Source: Thalassotalea sp. PS06
Lineage (GTDB): Bacteria > Pseudomonadota > Gammaproteobacteria > Enterobacterales > Alteromonadaceae
NCBI RefSeq assembly: GCF_007197775.1
Contig: NZ_CP041638.1
Coordinates: forward strand, 930,001 to 994,000
Reading direction: 5' to 3'
DNA: 64,000 nucleotides
Below, in pieces: positions 36,247 to 44,212 of the stretch (its first letter is position 1; each line of letters starts with the position of its first letter). A model generated the notes under the pieces. It searched no databases. It was not told where the DNA came from and saw only the letters and a list, made by a program, of their open reading frames with translations. Both the position numbers and the translations under genes were made by a program.

Positions 36247-37797
36247 GTGCGCTTACAAATTACGTGTCAGGACCGTGTAGGTATCGCTCAGGAAGTCTTA
36301 GCCATTCTTGTCGAAAGAGAAATTAATTTAAAAGGCATTGATGCCATCACTGAGTCTGGTGAGATTTATGTTCATATACCGGATCTGGAGTTTTCGCAGT
36401 TGCAGGATTTCATGCCGCAATTGCGATTGGTTGATGGTGTCGTTGATGTCAAAACCACCACTCACATGCCTTCAGAGCGAGAGCATAACCTGCTGGAAAC
36501 CATCGTTCGAACCCTGCCCGATCCTCTGATCTCTATTGATGTTCGCGCCAATGTTTATGGTCTGAACGAATTAGCGGAGCAAAAACTTGGTCAAAGCGAA
36601 GCGGAAATTGTTGGTCAGCCGATCAGCCATTTTATTAAAGGCTTTAACTTCTCCAAATATCTCGATAGTGGTGAGATCCTTCCCCATACCCGAAAATTGC
36701 GTTTGCATGATGAAGATTATGTTGCCGATATCCTACCGATTTATGTGCCAGGGGAAGACCGTGAAGAGGTATTTACCGGTGCCTTGTTAATGCTGAAATC
36801 GGAAGCGCGACTTGGTCAGCAAATAAGCGCGTTTAAGCATCCTAAGGGTAATGACTTTGTTGGTATTCAGGCAAGCTCCTCGCAAATGCGCAAAGTTATT
36901 CGCGAAGCGCGCCGTATGGCAGGCCTCGATTCGGCAATGCTAATTCAGGGGGAAACCGGAACCGGTAAAGAGCTTTTGGCTCGTTGTTGCCACAATGCCA
37001 GCGATCGCAGTGATCGTCCATTTATGGTGCTTAACTGTGCAGCATTGCCCGATGATGCGGCAGAAACCGAGTTATTTGGTAAATACCTTAGTGACGGCCA
37101 GAATAAGAAAGGTCTTTTTGATTTGGCTGATGGCGGTAGTGTTTTCCTCGATGAAGTCGCGGAAATGTCACCTAAACTTCAAACCAAACTGATTCGTGTT
37201 CTCCAGGACGGCAGCTTCCGTCGCATTGACGATGAAAACGAAATCAAAGTCAATGTTCGTATCATCTGTGCAACCAATAAGGATTTACTGGAACTGGTAC
37301 AAAAAGGTGAATTCCGCGAAGATTTGTATTATCGATTAAACGTTCTTGGAGTCACGATTCCGGCATTACGTGATCGCCGAGCGGATATTATCCCTCTGGC
37401 AGAGACGTTTTTGAGTAAATCAGCAAAGCTTAACCATCGTGGTGAAATGTTTATTGACGAAGAGTGCCGGGAATTTTTGGAACACTATCCTTGGCCGGGT
37501 AACGTTCGCCAATTAGAGAATGTCATTCTTCGGGCTGCGTCATTGGTGGAAGGGGACACGATCAGTATCGAGCATTTACAACTGCCAAACTTTACCCGTG
37601 ATCATGGGTATCTGGAACAAGAATTTACTGGCACCCTGGAAGATGCGGTGAAAGGTTTCGAAGCCGACCTGCTTAGAAAGCTTTATCCTGCATACCCAAG
37701 TACAAGGCAATTGGCGAAAAAACTCAGCTTGAGCCATACCGCCATTGCCAATAAGCTGCGTGAATATAATATCAATAAGAAGACGGTTAAAATCTAG
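36247..37797 (+). CDS. tyrR: TyrR/PhhR aromatic amino-acid transcriptional regulator
   Basis: The GTG at 36247 is chosen because the protein then starts MRLQITCQDRVGIAQE, as in other TyrR proteins; a longer frame opens at 36187. At 516 aa it has an N-terminal ACT domain, a PAS domain (~80-190), an AAA+ domain with GETGTGKE, and a C-terminal helix-turn-helix (TRQLAKKLSLSHTAIANKLREY). The GAFTGA loop for sigma-54 contact is absent (ETELFGKYLSDGQNKKG instead), as expected for a sigma-70-acting TyrR. It controls aromatic amino-acid genes and probably itself through the box at 36202-36219. Confidence 0.94.
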   Translation: MRLQITCQDRVGIAQEVLAILVEREINLKGIDAITESGEIYVHIPDLEFSQLQDFMPQLRLVDGVVDVKTTTHMPSEREHNLLETIVRTLPDPLISIDVRANVYGLNELAEQKLGQSEAEIVGQPISHFIKGFNFSKYLDSGEILPHTRKLRLHDEDYVADILPIYVPGEDREEVFTGALLMLKSEARLGQQISAFKHPKGNDFVGIQASSSQMRKVIREARRMAGLDSAMLIQGETGTGKELLARCCHNASDRSDRPFMVLNCAALPDDAAETELFGKYLSDGQNKKGLFDLADGGSVFLDEVAEMSPKLQTKLIRVLQDGSFRRIDDENEIKVNVRIICATNKDLLELVQKGEFREDLYYRLNVLGVTIPALRDRRADIIPLAETFLSKSAKLNHRGEMFIDEECREFLEHYPWPGNVRQLENVILRAASLVEGDTISIEHLQLPNFTRDHGYLEQEFTGTLEDAVKGFEADLLRKLYPAYPSTRQLAKKLSLSHTAIANKLREYNINKKTVKI

Positions 37798-37802
37798 TTA
37801 AG

Positions 37803-37831
37803 TAACGAGGCTGATGCCTCGTTATTTTTTT
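37803..37831 (+). terminator. Terminator after tyrR
   Basis: TAACGAGGC and GCCTCGTTA form a perfect stem around TGAT, followed by a T run. Confidence 0.92.
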
Positions 37832-37931
37832 AGAGGGAGACTCCGTCGAGGGAGATAACCCTGTCACTAACAGGTTATCGGGGATGATTAACATCGACGA
37901 GGACGTTTTCGAAAGTTTTTGCTCCCTTTTT

Positions 37932-37949
37932 TGTATACTTTGGTTTACG
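37932..37949 (+). promoter_or_regulatory. TyrR-like box upstream of the fumarylacetoacetase-family gene
   Basis: TGTATACTTTGGTTTACG matches TGTAAA-N6-TTTACA at ten of twelve positions. Its centre is nearly the same as the box before tyrR (TTTGG). It lies about 190 bases upstream of the gene, suggesting TyrR control of tyrosine degradation. Confidence 0.65.
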
Positions 37950-38135
37950 AAATGCCGTTTTGAATCGTAAACATATAGGCACATTATCGGCTACAACCGC
38001 ACCTCAGCTATTTTGGTCAAGCTAGTGTTTTCACGTACACTTTGCCCCAATATATTCAATTATCATAACTAACGATTATCGTCGGGTTTATCCCTATATC
38101 TTTGATAATCCGTAATCTGTGGAAGAGATATCTAA

Positions 38136-39122
38136 ATGAAACTTGCAACATTAAAAAACAATACGCGTGACGGCCAGTTAGTCGTCGTTTCTCGTGATTT
38201 AAGCAAAGCAGTAAGCGTTGCGGATGTTGCCGCTACTATGCAGGCACTTATCGATAACTGGGCAGAATTATCGCCAAAATTAGAGTCTGTATATGCAGAT
38301 CTTAATTCTGGAAACCGTGCGGATGGTTTTGACTTTGTTGAGGCAGATTGTGAATCGCCGTTACCACGTGCCTATCAATGGGCTGACGGAAGTGCCTATG
38401 TGAACCACGTTGAATTGGTTCGTAAAGCGCGAAATGCCGAAATGCCAGAAACTTTCTGGACCGATCCGTTGATGTATCAAGGTGGTTCCGATGCATTCAT
38501 TGGCCCACGTGACAATATTGAAATGGGTTCCACCGAGTGGGGCATCGACTTTGAATCAGAAATCGCTGTTATTACCGATGACGTGCCGATGGGCGCAACC
38601 CCGGATGAAGCAGAGCAACACATTAAATTGTTGATGTTAGTAAATGACGTATCGTTAAGGAACCTGATCCCGGGTGAGTTAGCAAAAGGCTTTGGTTTTT
38701 TCCAGTCAAAACCATCCAGCGCGTTTTCTCCGGTTGCAGTAACACCTGATGAACTTGGTGATGCATGGAACGGTAAAAAACTGGCCTTGCCACTAGTTAC
38801 GCATTTAAACGATGAGCTATTTGGTAAGCCAAATGCCGGCGTTGATATGACCTTTGACTTTCCAACTATCGTTGCCCATGCCGCAAAAACTCGTCCTTTG
38901 GGTGCTGGCTGTATTGTCGGTTCAGGCACTATTTCTAATTATGACCGCAGTGCAGGTTCGAGCTGTCTAGCAGAAAAACGCATGCTTGAGATTATTGCCG
39001 ACGGTCAGGCATCAACGCCGTTCATGCAATTTGGTGATAAAGTCCGCATTGAAATGTTCGATGCTAATGGCGACTCAATTTTTGGTTCCATTGATCAGAC
39101 GGTCGTTGAATATAAGAAGTAA
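38136..39122 (+). CDS. Fumarylacetoacetate hydrolase family protein
   Basis: This 328-aa enzyme belongs to the FAH superfamily and, from its place beside maiA, is probably the final step of tyrosine degradation, splitting fumarylacetoacetate to fumarate and acetoacetate. Metal-binding acidic residues are visible in DFESEIAVITDD, followed by NDVSLRNL; the catalytic stretch RPLGAGCIVGSGTISNYD follows. It is shorter than eukaryotic FAH (about 420 aa). The two upstream enzymes, HPPD and HmgA, are not in the window. Confidence 0.9.
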   Translation: MKLATLKNNTRDGQLVVVSRDLSKAVSVADVAATMQALIDNWAELSPKLESVYADLNSGNRADGFDFVEADCESPLPRAYQWADGSAYVNHVELVRKARNAEMPETFWTDPLMYQGGSDAFIGPRDNIEMGSTEWGIDFESEIAVITDDVPMGATPDEAEQHIKLLMLVNDVSLRNLIPGELAKGFGFFQSKPSSAFSPVAVTPDELGDAWNGKKLALPLVTHLNDELFGKPNAGVDMTFDFPTIVAHAAKTRPLGAGCIVGSGTISNYDRSAGSSCLAEKRMLEIIADGQASTPFMQFGDKVRIEMFDANGDSIFGSIDQTVVEYKK

Positions 39123-39181
39123 TATCTAAAACACACCAAGGACCAGAGCGCAAACTCTGGTCTCTTAACGAGGAGTGACAC

Positions 39182-39826
39182 ATGCTTTCTTTATACGGAT
39201 ATTGGCGTTCATCGGCAGCATATCGTGTGCGCATTGCTCTCAATCTTAAAGAGCTTGAACATCAACTGATTTCGGTTCATCTGGTAAAAAATGGCGGCGA
39301 ACAACATAGCCCTGACTACATTTCACTAAATCCAAATGAGTTGGTGCCGACGTTAATCGATGGAGATTTCAAGCTCAACCAATCAATGGCGATCCTCGAC
39401 TATCTTGACGATAAATACCCACAATCACCGTTATACCCCAAAGGGCGAGAGCAAAAAGCTGAAGTGCAGGCACTTGCTTTGGACATCGCCTGTGATCTGC
39501 ACCCATTAAATAATCTTCGGGTGTTAAATTATTTAAGCGAGGAATTATCGGCTGAAGCAGAGCAAAAATCAGCCTGGTATAAGCATTGGATAGAAGTCGG
39601 TTTTCGGAGTCTGGAAAAACGATTGGCTGAGACCGCAGGTAAGTATTGCTATGGCGATCAAATTACTGTGGCCGATTTATGTTTGATTCCACAGGTTTAC
39701 AATGCCAATCGCTTTAACGTCGATTTATCACCTTTCCCGCATATCCAACAGATAAATGATAATTGTCTGCAACTAGACGCTTTTATTAAAGCCATTCCTG
39801 AAAATCAGCCGGACGCAACGGTTTAG
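39182..39826 (+). CDS. maiA: Maleylacetoacetate isomerase (zeta-class GST)
   Basis: This 214-aa glutathione-dependent isomerase converts maleylacetoacetate to fumarylacetoacetate. The N-terminal GSH-site motif is SSAAYRVRIALNLK (usual form SSCSxRVRIAL; the Cys is replaced by Ala here), and NPNELVPTLIDGD and QSMAILDYLD follow. The C-terminal domain has GDQITVADLCLIPQVYNA. A GAGGAG ribosome-binding site precedes the ATG. It is 59 bases after the fumarylacetoacetase-family gene and is probably in the same operon. Confidence 0.93.
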   Translation: MLSLYGYWRSSAAYRVRIALNLKELEHQLISVHLVKNGGEQHSPDYISLNPNELVPTLIDGDFKLNQSMAILDYLDDKYPQSPLYPKGREQKAEVQALALDIACDLHPLNNLRVLNYLSEELSAEAEQKSAWYKHWIEVGFRSLEKRLAETAGKYCYGDQITVADLCLIPQVYNANRFNVDLSPFPHIQQINDNCLQLDAFIKAIPENQPDATV

Positions 39827-39844
39827 ATTATCTTTAGATAGTTA

Positions 39845-39888
39845 ATACCAATCAAATTAAATTATTGCTCACTTAGTGTGATTGGTAT
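39845..39888. repeat. Short 44-bp ATACCAATC/GATTGGTAT element
   Basis: It begins ATACCAATC, then ATTAAATTATTGCTCACTTAGTG, and closes with GATTGGTAT. This is the right end of the longer copies in reverse, joined to the opposite terminus, so it looks like an internal-deletion derivative. Confidence 0.75.
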
Positions 39889-40023
39889 AACTCATTGATT
39901 TGATGGTTATCTGTCGTTTTTCATTTTCCTTTTTTCCACCGTTAACTAAGCTAATAAAATAGGGTAGTATTTTATAAACCGTAAGTAATTTATCAGTATC
40001 ATCGAATTCTGATCGGTGGGGTA

Positions 40024-40120
40024 ATGCCATTCCACATTAATTTCTGCTCACTTAGCAAATTCTCGGAAGGGTAACATTCACAAATCAGTTCATCGATCTC
40101 ATCGTTAAGTGGATTGGTAT
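40024..40120. repeat. Degenerate 97-bp element abutting the DUF3014 gene
   Basis: The left end ATGCCATTCCACATTAA is a worn form of ATACCAATCC-type ends and is followed by TGCTCACTTAGC. The right end TTAAGTGGATTGGTAT is intact and stops two bases before the ATG of the next gene, so it supplies the 5' leader of that gene. Confidence 0.6.
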
Positions 40121-40122
40121 AA

Positions 40123-40998
40123 ATGAGCACAGAACAACAACAAAACGAGCCAGAGCAGCAATCTGCACCGGTAGGCATTATTGTATTTATCATCGTCCTG
40201 GTGATTATCGGCGCTGCTTATTACATGCTGTACATCGATAATCCAACCAGCCGCCCACAGCCGGAAATCGTCGACTTAAAAGATGAAAAGCTCCAGCCTG
40301 AACCGAAAATACAGGAGCTAGATGAAATTGAGGTACAGCCTGTTGAAGAGCCAAGCGAACCGGTTCCAACACCTGAACCTCAGGTAGAGGCGGAAAATAG
40401 TGAATCTAATGTCCTGCCGGAATTAGATAACAGCGATGAATTAACGGTTTCGCTGATTCGTGAAGTTACTACCACCCCTGAGCTTCTCGATGTTTTGGTA
40501 CCAAGCGATATCATTCGCCGGACTGTGGTCTTCGCAGATAATTTTTCTCGCGGCGATCTCGCACTTAGGGATGCTCCGGTATATCCGCCGGAAGGAAAAT
40601 TCCAGGCCTCGCAAATTAAAGAAAACGAATTTGTAATCAGTCCGGAAAATTATGCCAGGTACACTGGTTATATCGAACTTCTTAACAGTTTTGAACCGGA
40701 AGATTTAACCACCATCTATCAACAATTGTTACCACTCTTTGAAGAAGCCTATCAAGAACTTGGGTATCCGGAACGAAACTTCGAGGACGTTACCGAAGAG
40801 GTGTTTGCTCGTATACTGGCGATTGAATACCCCCTTGAAAGCCCTGTGCTGAAACAACTAGACGTGGTCTATAAATTCGAAGACGAGGCACTGGAGTCAT
40901 TGACGGATGCAGATAAGCTGTTGCTTCGAATGGGCGAAGAAAACCTGTTACAGTTGCAATCTGCTGTGCTTCAGCTTAAGAATAGTCTGAACCTTTAG
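40123..40998 (+). CDS. DUF3014 domain-containing membrane protein
   Basis: A 291-aa protein with a short cytoplasmic Gln-rich start, one membrane helix (~18-38), a Pro/Glu-rich linker (~45-95), and a globular C-terminal domain. Its sequence VPSDIIRRTVVFADNFSRGDLALRDAPV matches DUF3014. The function is unknown. The ATG lies two bases after a degenerate repeat element and there is no clear ribosome-binding site, so translation may be weak or leader-dependent. An acyltransferase gene follows 24 bases later. Confidence 0.85.
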   Translation: MSTEQQQNEPEQQSAPVGIIVFIIVLVIIGAAYYMLYIDNPTSRPQPEIVDLKDEKLQPEPKIQELDEIEVQPVEEPSEPVPTPEPQVEAENSESNVLPELDNSDELTVSLIREVTTTPELLDVLVPSDIIRRTVVFADNFSRGDLALRDAPVYPPEGKFQASQIKENEFVISPENYARYTGYIELLNSFEPEDLTTIYQQLLPLFEEAYQELGYPERNFEDVTEEVFARILAIEYPLESPVLKQLDVVYKFEDEALESLTDADKLLLRMGEENLLQLQSAVLQLKNSLNL

Positions 40999-41022
40999 TA
41001 TGTTTTAAGGAGAAATGGACTT

Positions 41023-41613
41023 ATGAGTACCTCCTTCCCGGTTATTCCCGAAAATGTTCCACAAACCCGAGGCGGCCTTAGCCAATGGCTTGGCAAAAAG
41101 TCGTTGGATCTCGCCGGTTGGCAACTCAAGGGGTCATTTCCTAACGAGAGCAAGTTAATGGTTATTGTTGCACCGCATACCTCGAACTGGGATTTCATGG
41201 TAGGCCTGGCGGTAAAATGGGCTCTTAATCTTAAAGTCAGTTTCCTGGGTAAAGATGCGTTATTCAAAGGGCCGTTAGGTTGGTGGATGCGCAAGCTTGG
41301 TGGTATCGCCATTGATCGCAGCGCCCCACATGGTGTGGTCGGGCAAATGGTCGATGAATTTTCCAGTCGTGAACAACTTATGCTGGTTATTGCCCCGGAA
41401 GGTACGCGAAAGAAAGTCAAGGAATGGAAGAAAGGCTTCATGTTTATCGCCAGAGACGCGAAAATTCCGGTACTTCCGGTAGAATTCGATTTTAAGCGCA
41501 AACGCATTATTTTCCACCCAACTTACCACATCGGTGAAGATGTAGAAGGGCAATTGAAAGATATAAAAGCTTTGTTTAATGCCGAAAACGCCAGGCGTCC
41601 TCACTGCTTCTGA
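41023..41613 (+). CDS. Lysophospholipid acyltransferase family protein
   Basis: A 196-aa PlsC-like acyltransferase with the catalytic HxxxxD motif in PHTSNWDFM and the APEGTRKKVKEWKKGF block. It would transfer an acyl chain to a lysophospholipid or other acceptor; the substrate is not defined. An AAGGAGAA ribosome-binding site precedes it. Its TGA stop is followed, after two bases, by a complete repeat element at 41616. The protein is short for the family but has both motifs. Confidence 0.88.
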   Translation: MSTSFPVIPENVPQTRGGLSQWLGKKSLDLAGWQLKGSFPNESKLMVIVAPHTSNWDFMVGLAVKWALNLKVSFLGKDALFKGPLGWWMRKLGGIAIDRSAPHGVVGQMVDEFSSREQLMLVIAPEGTRKKVKEWKKGFMFIARDAKIPVLPVEFDFKRKRIIFHPTYHIGEDVEGQLKDIKALFNAENARRPHCF

Positions 41614-41615
41614 TA

Positions 41616-41890
41616 ATACCAATCCCATTAAGTTTGTGCACAACTCAGAGTTAGGGCCGAGGTTCATTTACAACATAGATTTTATTGATATAGTCATTCT
41701 ATGTTAATGAAATATAGGGCCGTAAATGGGCCTCTCACTAACTCCCTACGGGTGAGTTTTAAAGGCGTTTGGACTACGTTACTGATTTTGGCTCATTTTA
41801 AGAGCGGAATAACCATTCTCTGCAATCAAAGCCTTGTCTAAAAGCCTTTAAATTCTCACTGAGTGAGCAATAATTTAATGGGATTGGTAT
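41616..41890. repeat. 275-bp miniature inverted-repeat element
   Basis: Perfect 16-base ends, ATACCAATCCCATTAA at the left and its reverse complement at the right, enclose a noncoding body. It is nearly identical to the copy at 47926-48137 but has 63 extra bases (about 41661-41723), flanked by a direct repeat GGGCCG and containing an ACATAGA/TCTATGT hairpin. It encodes no transposase, so any movement would need an enzyme supplied from elsewhere. Confidence 0.88.
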
Positions 41891-42072
41891 AAGACTCGCC
41901 ACAGTGGCTAACTAACCATATCTCACCGATACATAGCTGCCGGATTGGACAATAAATCTGTGGCACTTTAGCCGCGTTAATTTTTTCTCTCAATTTATCG
42001 ATTAAGGCTTGCATGGCAGGCCTTGATTGCGGATAATGCGCGTCGCTGCTTAACACTTTAGGCGGCTTCTGA

Positions 42073-42185
42073 GGTGCCTCTCTCGGTCCTCCCGCAATGA
42101 TACTCTGTGAACTCGGCCAGGTCCGGAAGGAAGCAACCGCAGCAGACGACTCATGTGCCGGGATGCGGCTGGGGGAGGGGCCACC
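42073..42185 (+). ncRNA. ffs: Signal recognition particle 4.5S RNA
   Basis: The RNA carries the conserved SRP apical core CCAGGTCCGGAAGGAAGCAA. The arms CTCCCGCAATG and TGTGCCGGGATGCGGCTGG can pair, as in the E. coli RNA. The ends GGTG and CACC close the helix. The RNA binds Ffh and targets nascent membrane proteins to the translocon. The ends are estimated from pairing. Confidence 0.95.
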
Positions 42186-42239
42186 AATTTCCTCTCTGGT
42201 TTTACAACGCAGTTAATATCTCCCCGCTAATGTCATCTA

Positions 42240-42854
42240 TTAAACAGAGCGCTTTTCTTGTTGTTCAATTTGCGTTTCTATTTTAGCGATGGCCTGACGA
42301 CACCTACCAAGACGCTGGTGCAAGGTGAGCACTTTCTGCTGTAGCTCGCTATCCTGGGTCGCAGCTTTATTAAGTTTTGCTTGCTCATCAAAAAGCATTT
42401 GTTCGAGGCGTTTTTCAAACCCCTGATACTCGGAAAGCTTTTCATATAACGCTCTGGTTGGTTGCATTACCCGCTCGGTGAAGTTTTTCATCCGTTTCTG
42501 GCTGATACGGTGCCTTCGATTTAACCGATAGTCGCTATCTTGGTGCCTTGAATCATTGGCTTTGATAGCGGTAATTAACGCCGATATTTGCTGTTGCAAT
42601 TGCTCTAGCAAGGTATAACTCAATGATTGCTGGCCCTTGGCGAGTAATTTGTCCAGATGAATTAGTTTTTGTTGAATGCCCGGAATATAGCCGCTGTAGG
42701 TATCAAAGGATTTAGTAAATAACCTGTCGTCAAATAGAGCTTGGCGTTGCAGATAGTAATGGGATTTGCGTTGTTTGTTTTTTTGGTCGGCCGCTTTGGC
42801 ATCAATTATCAACTGTTCAACCAGTTGTTGTAATCGCTTGATCTGGGATTGCAT
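42240..42854 (-). CDS. priC: Primosomal replication protein PriC
   Basis: A 204-aa, all-helical basic protein. The C-terminal FEKRLEQMLFDEQAKLNK and LHQRLGRCRQAIAKIETQIE match PriC, which loads DnaB on stalled forks. The N-terminal half is divergent, as is usual in PriC outside enteric bacteria. It has a start 15 bases after the TSUP permease gene, so the two probably form an operon. Confidence 0.78.
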   Translation of the reverse strand: MQSQIKRLQQLVEQLIIDAKAADQKNKQRKSHYYLQRQALFDDRLFTKSFDTYSGYIPGIQQKLIHLDKLLAKGQQSLSYTLLEQLQQQISALITAIKANDSRHQDSDYRLNRRHRISQKRMKNFTERVMQPTRALYEKLSEYQGFEKRLEQMLFDEQAKLNKAATQDSELQQKVLTLHQRLGRCRQAIAKIETQIEQQEKRSV

Positions 42855-42868
42855 CGCTTACTCTTTAT

Positions 42869-43642
42869 TTATATCCAGGCGTCATATGCCAGCTTAACAG
42901 CCATTATGATTACCACAATGATAAAAATGGGTCTAATAAACCGGTTGCCGAATCGAATCGCTGAATGCGCCCCCAACCAACTTCCTAAAATCATAAACAG
43001 CCCCATAGACAAGCCGATGGCATAGTTTACCTGAGCCAGATAAATGAAGGTGATAAGGGAGGTAAAATTGCTGACAAAGTTCATCGAACGGGCCAAACCC
43101 GAACTGAGAAGGATATTCATCTTATATAGCGCCAGTGAAGATACCGTCCAGAATGTTCCGGTTCCAGGTCCAGCTACACCATCATAAAACCCTAATATCG
43201 AACCCTGTAGCCACTGCTTAATTTTCAATGCCCTGGTGTTTTCGGGTAATTGATTTATCTGTTCGGCGGTACTTTTTACGATGAGGGTGTAGAGGGCACA
43301 AAGTAAAATGATCAGGGGGAGCACTTTTTCAAGCATATCGGCACTTATCATGTTTACTACTAATGTTCCTAAAATGGCGCCAATGGCTGTTGCTATTGCT
43401 GCCTGAACCCAAAATAGCGGGTTAAAAAGCCGTTTCTTGAAAAATGTCAACGATGCTGTAAAAGATGCAAAGCTCGCTGACAGCTTGTTGGTGCCCAGCA
43501 CAACATGCGGAGGCAAACCCGAAGTTAACAGGGCAGGGACGGTCAGTAACCCGCCGCCGCCAGCGACCGCGTCAATAAATCCGGCGAGTAAGCCGACGAT
43601 GGATAAAGTAATCAACAATGTCGGGTCTGAAAAAAGTTCCAA
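42869..43642 (-). CDS. TSUP family (TauE/SafE) permease
   Basis: A 257-aa inner-membrane protein with about eight helices. The repeated family signature is seen in GLLAGFIDAVAGGGGLLTVPALL near the N-terminus and GFYDGVAGPGTGTFW in the second half. TSUP proteins export sulfite or related organosulfur anions, or serve as simple permeases; the substrate here is not known. It is the first gene of a pair with priC. Confidence 0.88.
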   Translation of the reverse strand: MELFSDPTLLITLSIVGLLAGFIDAVAGGGGLLTVPALLTSGLPPHVVLGTNKLSASFASFTASLTFFKKRLFNPLFWVQAAIATAIGAILGTLVVNMISADMLEKVLPLIILLCALYTLIVKSTAEQINQLPENTRALKIKQWLQGSILGFYDGVAGPGTGTFWTVSSLALYKMNILLSSGLARSMNFVSNFTSLITFIYLAQVNYAIGLSMGLFMILGSWLGAHSAIRFGNRFIRPIFIIVVIIMAVKLAYDAWI

Positions 43643-44212
43643 AAAACTACCTTAGTTAATGATGAACCCGACAATGTTACCGCGAAGCTTAAGCTGCACT
43701 GTGTTTTTCGTGGGTGATAAAAAACAAAGTAAAATTGTATCAGTTTCACCTTTAAGCACCAAAACTAATTACAAAGTTAAGGGGTTATTGTACAAATTTG
43801 CACGTTTTAACATATTTCTTACAGTGAATATGAGGTAACAGTTGAAATATATTAATCTGACACATTCATGAGTAACAGGTGCTCATTTTATTACTGCTTA
43901 TCAACGTGTTAAATACAGTTGTTAGGTTTTTAGGGGGTTCTGTAAACATTCGTTAACATCGCTATTAGTCAATAAAAATCTAGTTTCGGGTGGATTTTAT
44001 GCAGTTTTAGTGAGTGAAAATGTTTTTAATTGGCGACAATTTGTAAAAAATCTTATCAGATTGTGATTTAACTAGTTGACCTGTTTGAGTTGATCGGTTT
44101 AATATCGAGACCGACAGATCAGGTCGTAAGGCCTAATTATAAAAATAAATACAAAGCAATATAGCTTTGATTTCTAACAATCGAATCACTTAAAGTGGTC
44201 CAGGGAGTAAAC
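43643..44212. other. 570-base gap upstream of the TonB-dependent receptor
   Basis: AT-rich and without a supportable gene. A promoter candidate is at 44076-44104. The long untranslated leader before a receptor gene is notable. Confidence 0.5.
44076..44104 (+). promoter_or_regulatory. Promoter candidate for the TonB-dependent receptor
   Basis: TTGACC at 44076-44081 and TTTAAT at 44098-44103 have a 16-base spacer, close to a sigma-70 promoter. It is about 110 bases before the ATG. Confidence 0.45.

Larger units (their letters stand above)
37798..38135. other. 338-base gap between tyrR and the fumarylacetoacetase-family gene
   Basis: It holds the tyrR terminator (37803-37831), a near-consensus TyrR box (37932-37949) and the leader of the next operon. 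I see nothing else. Confidence 0.6.
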
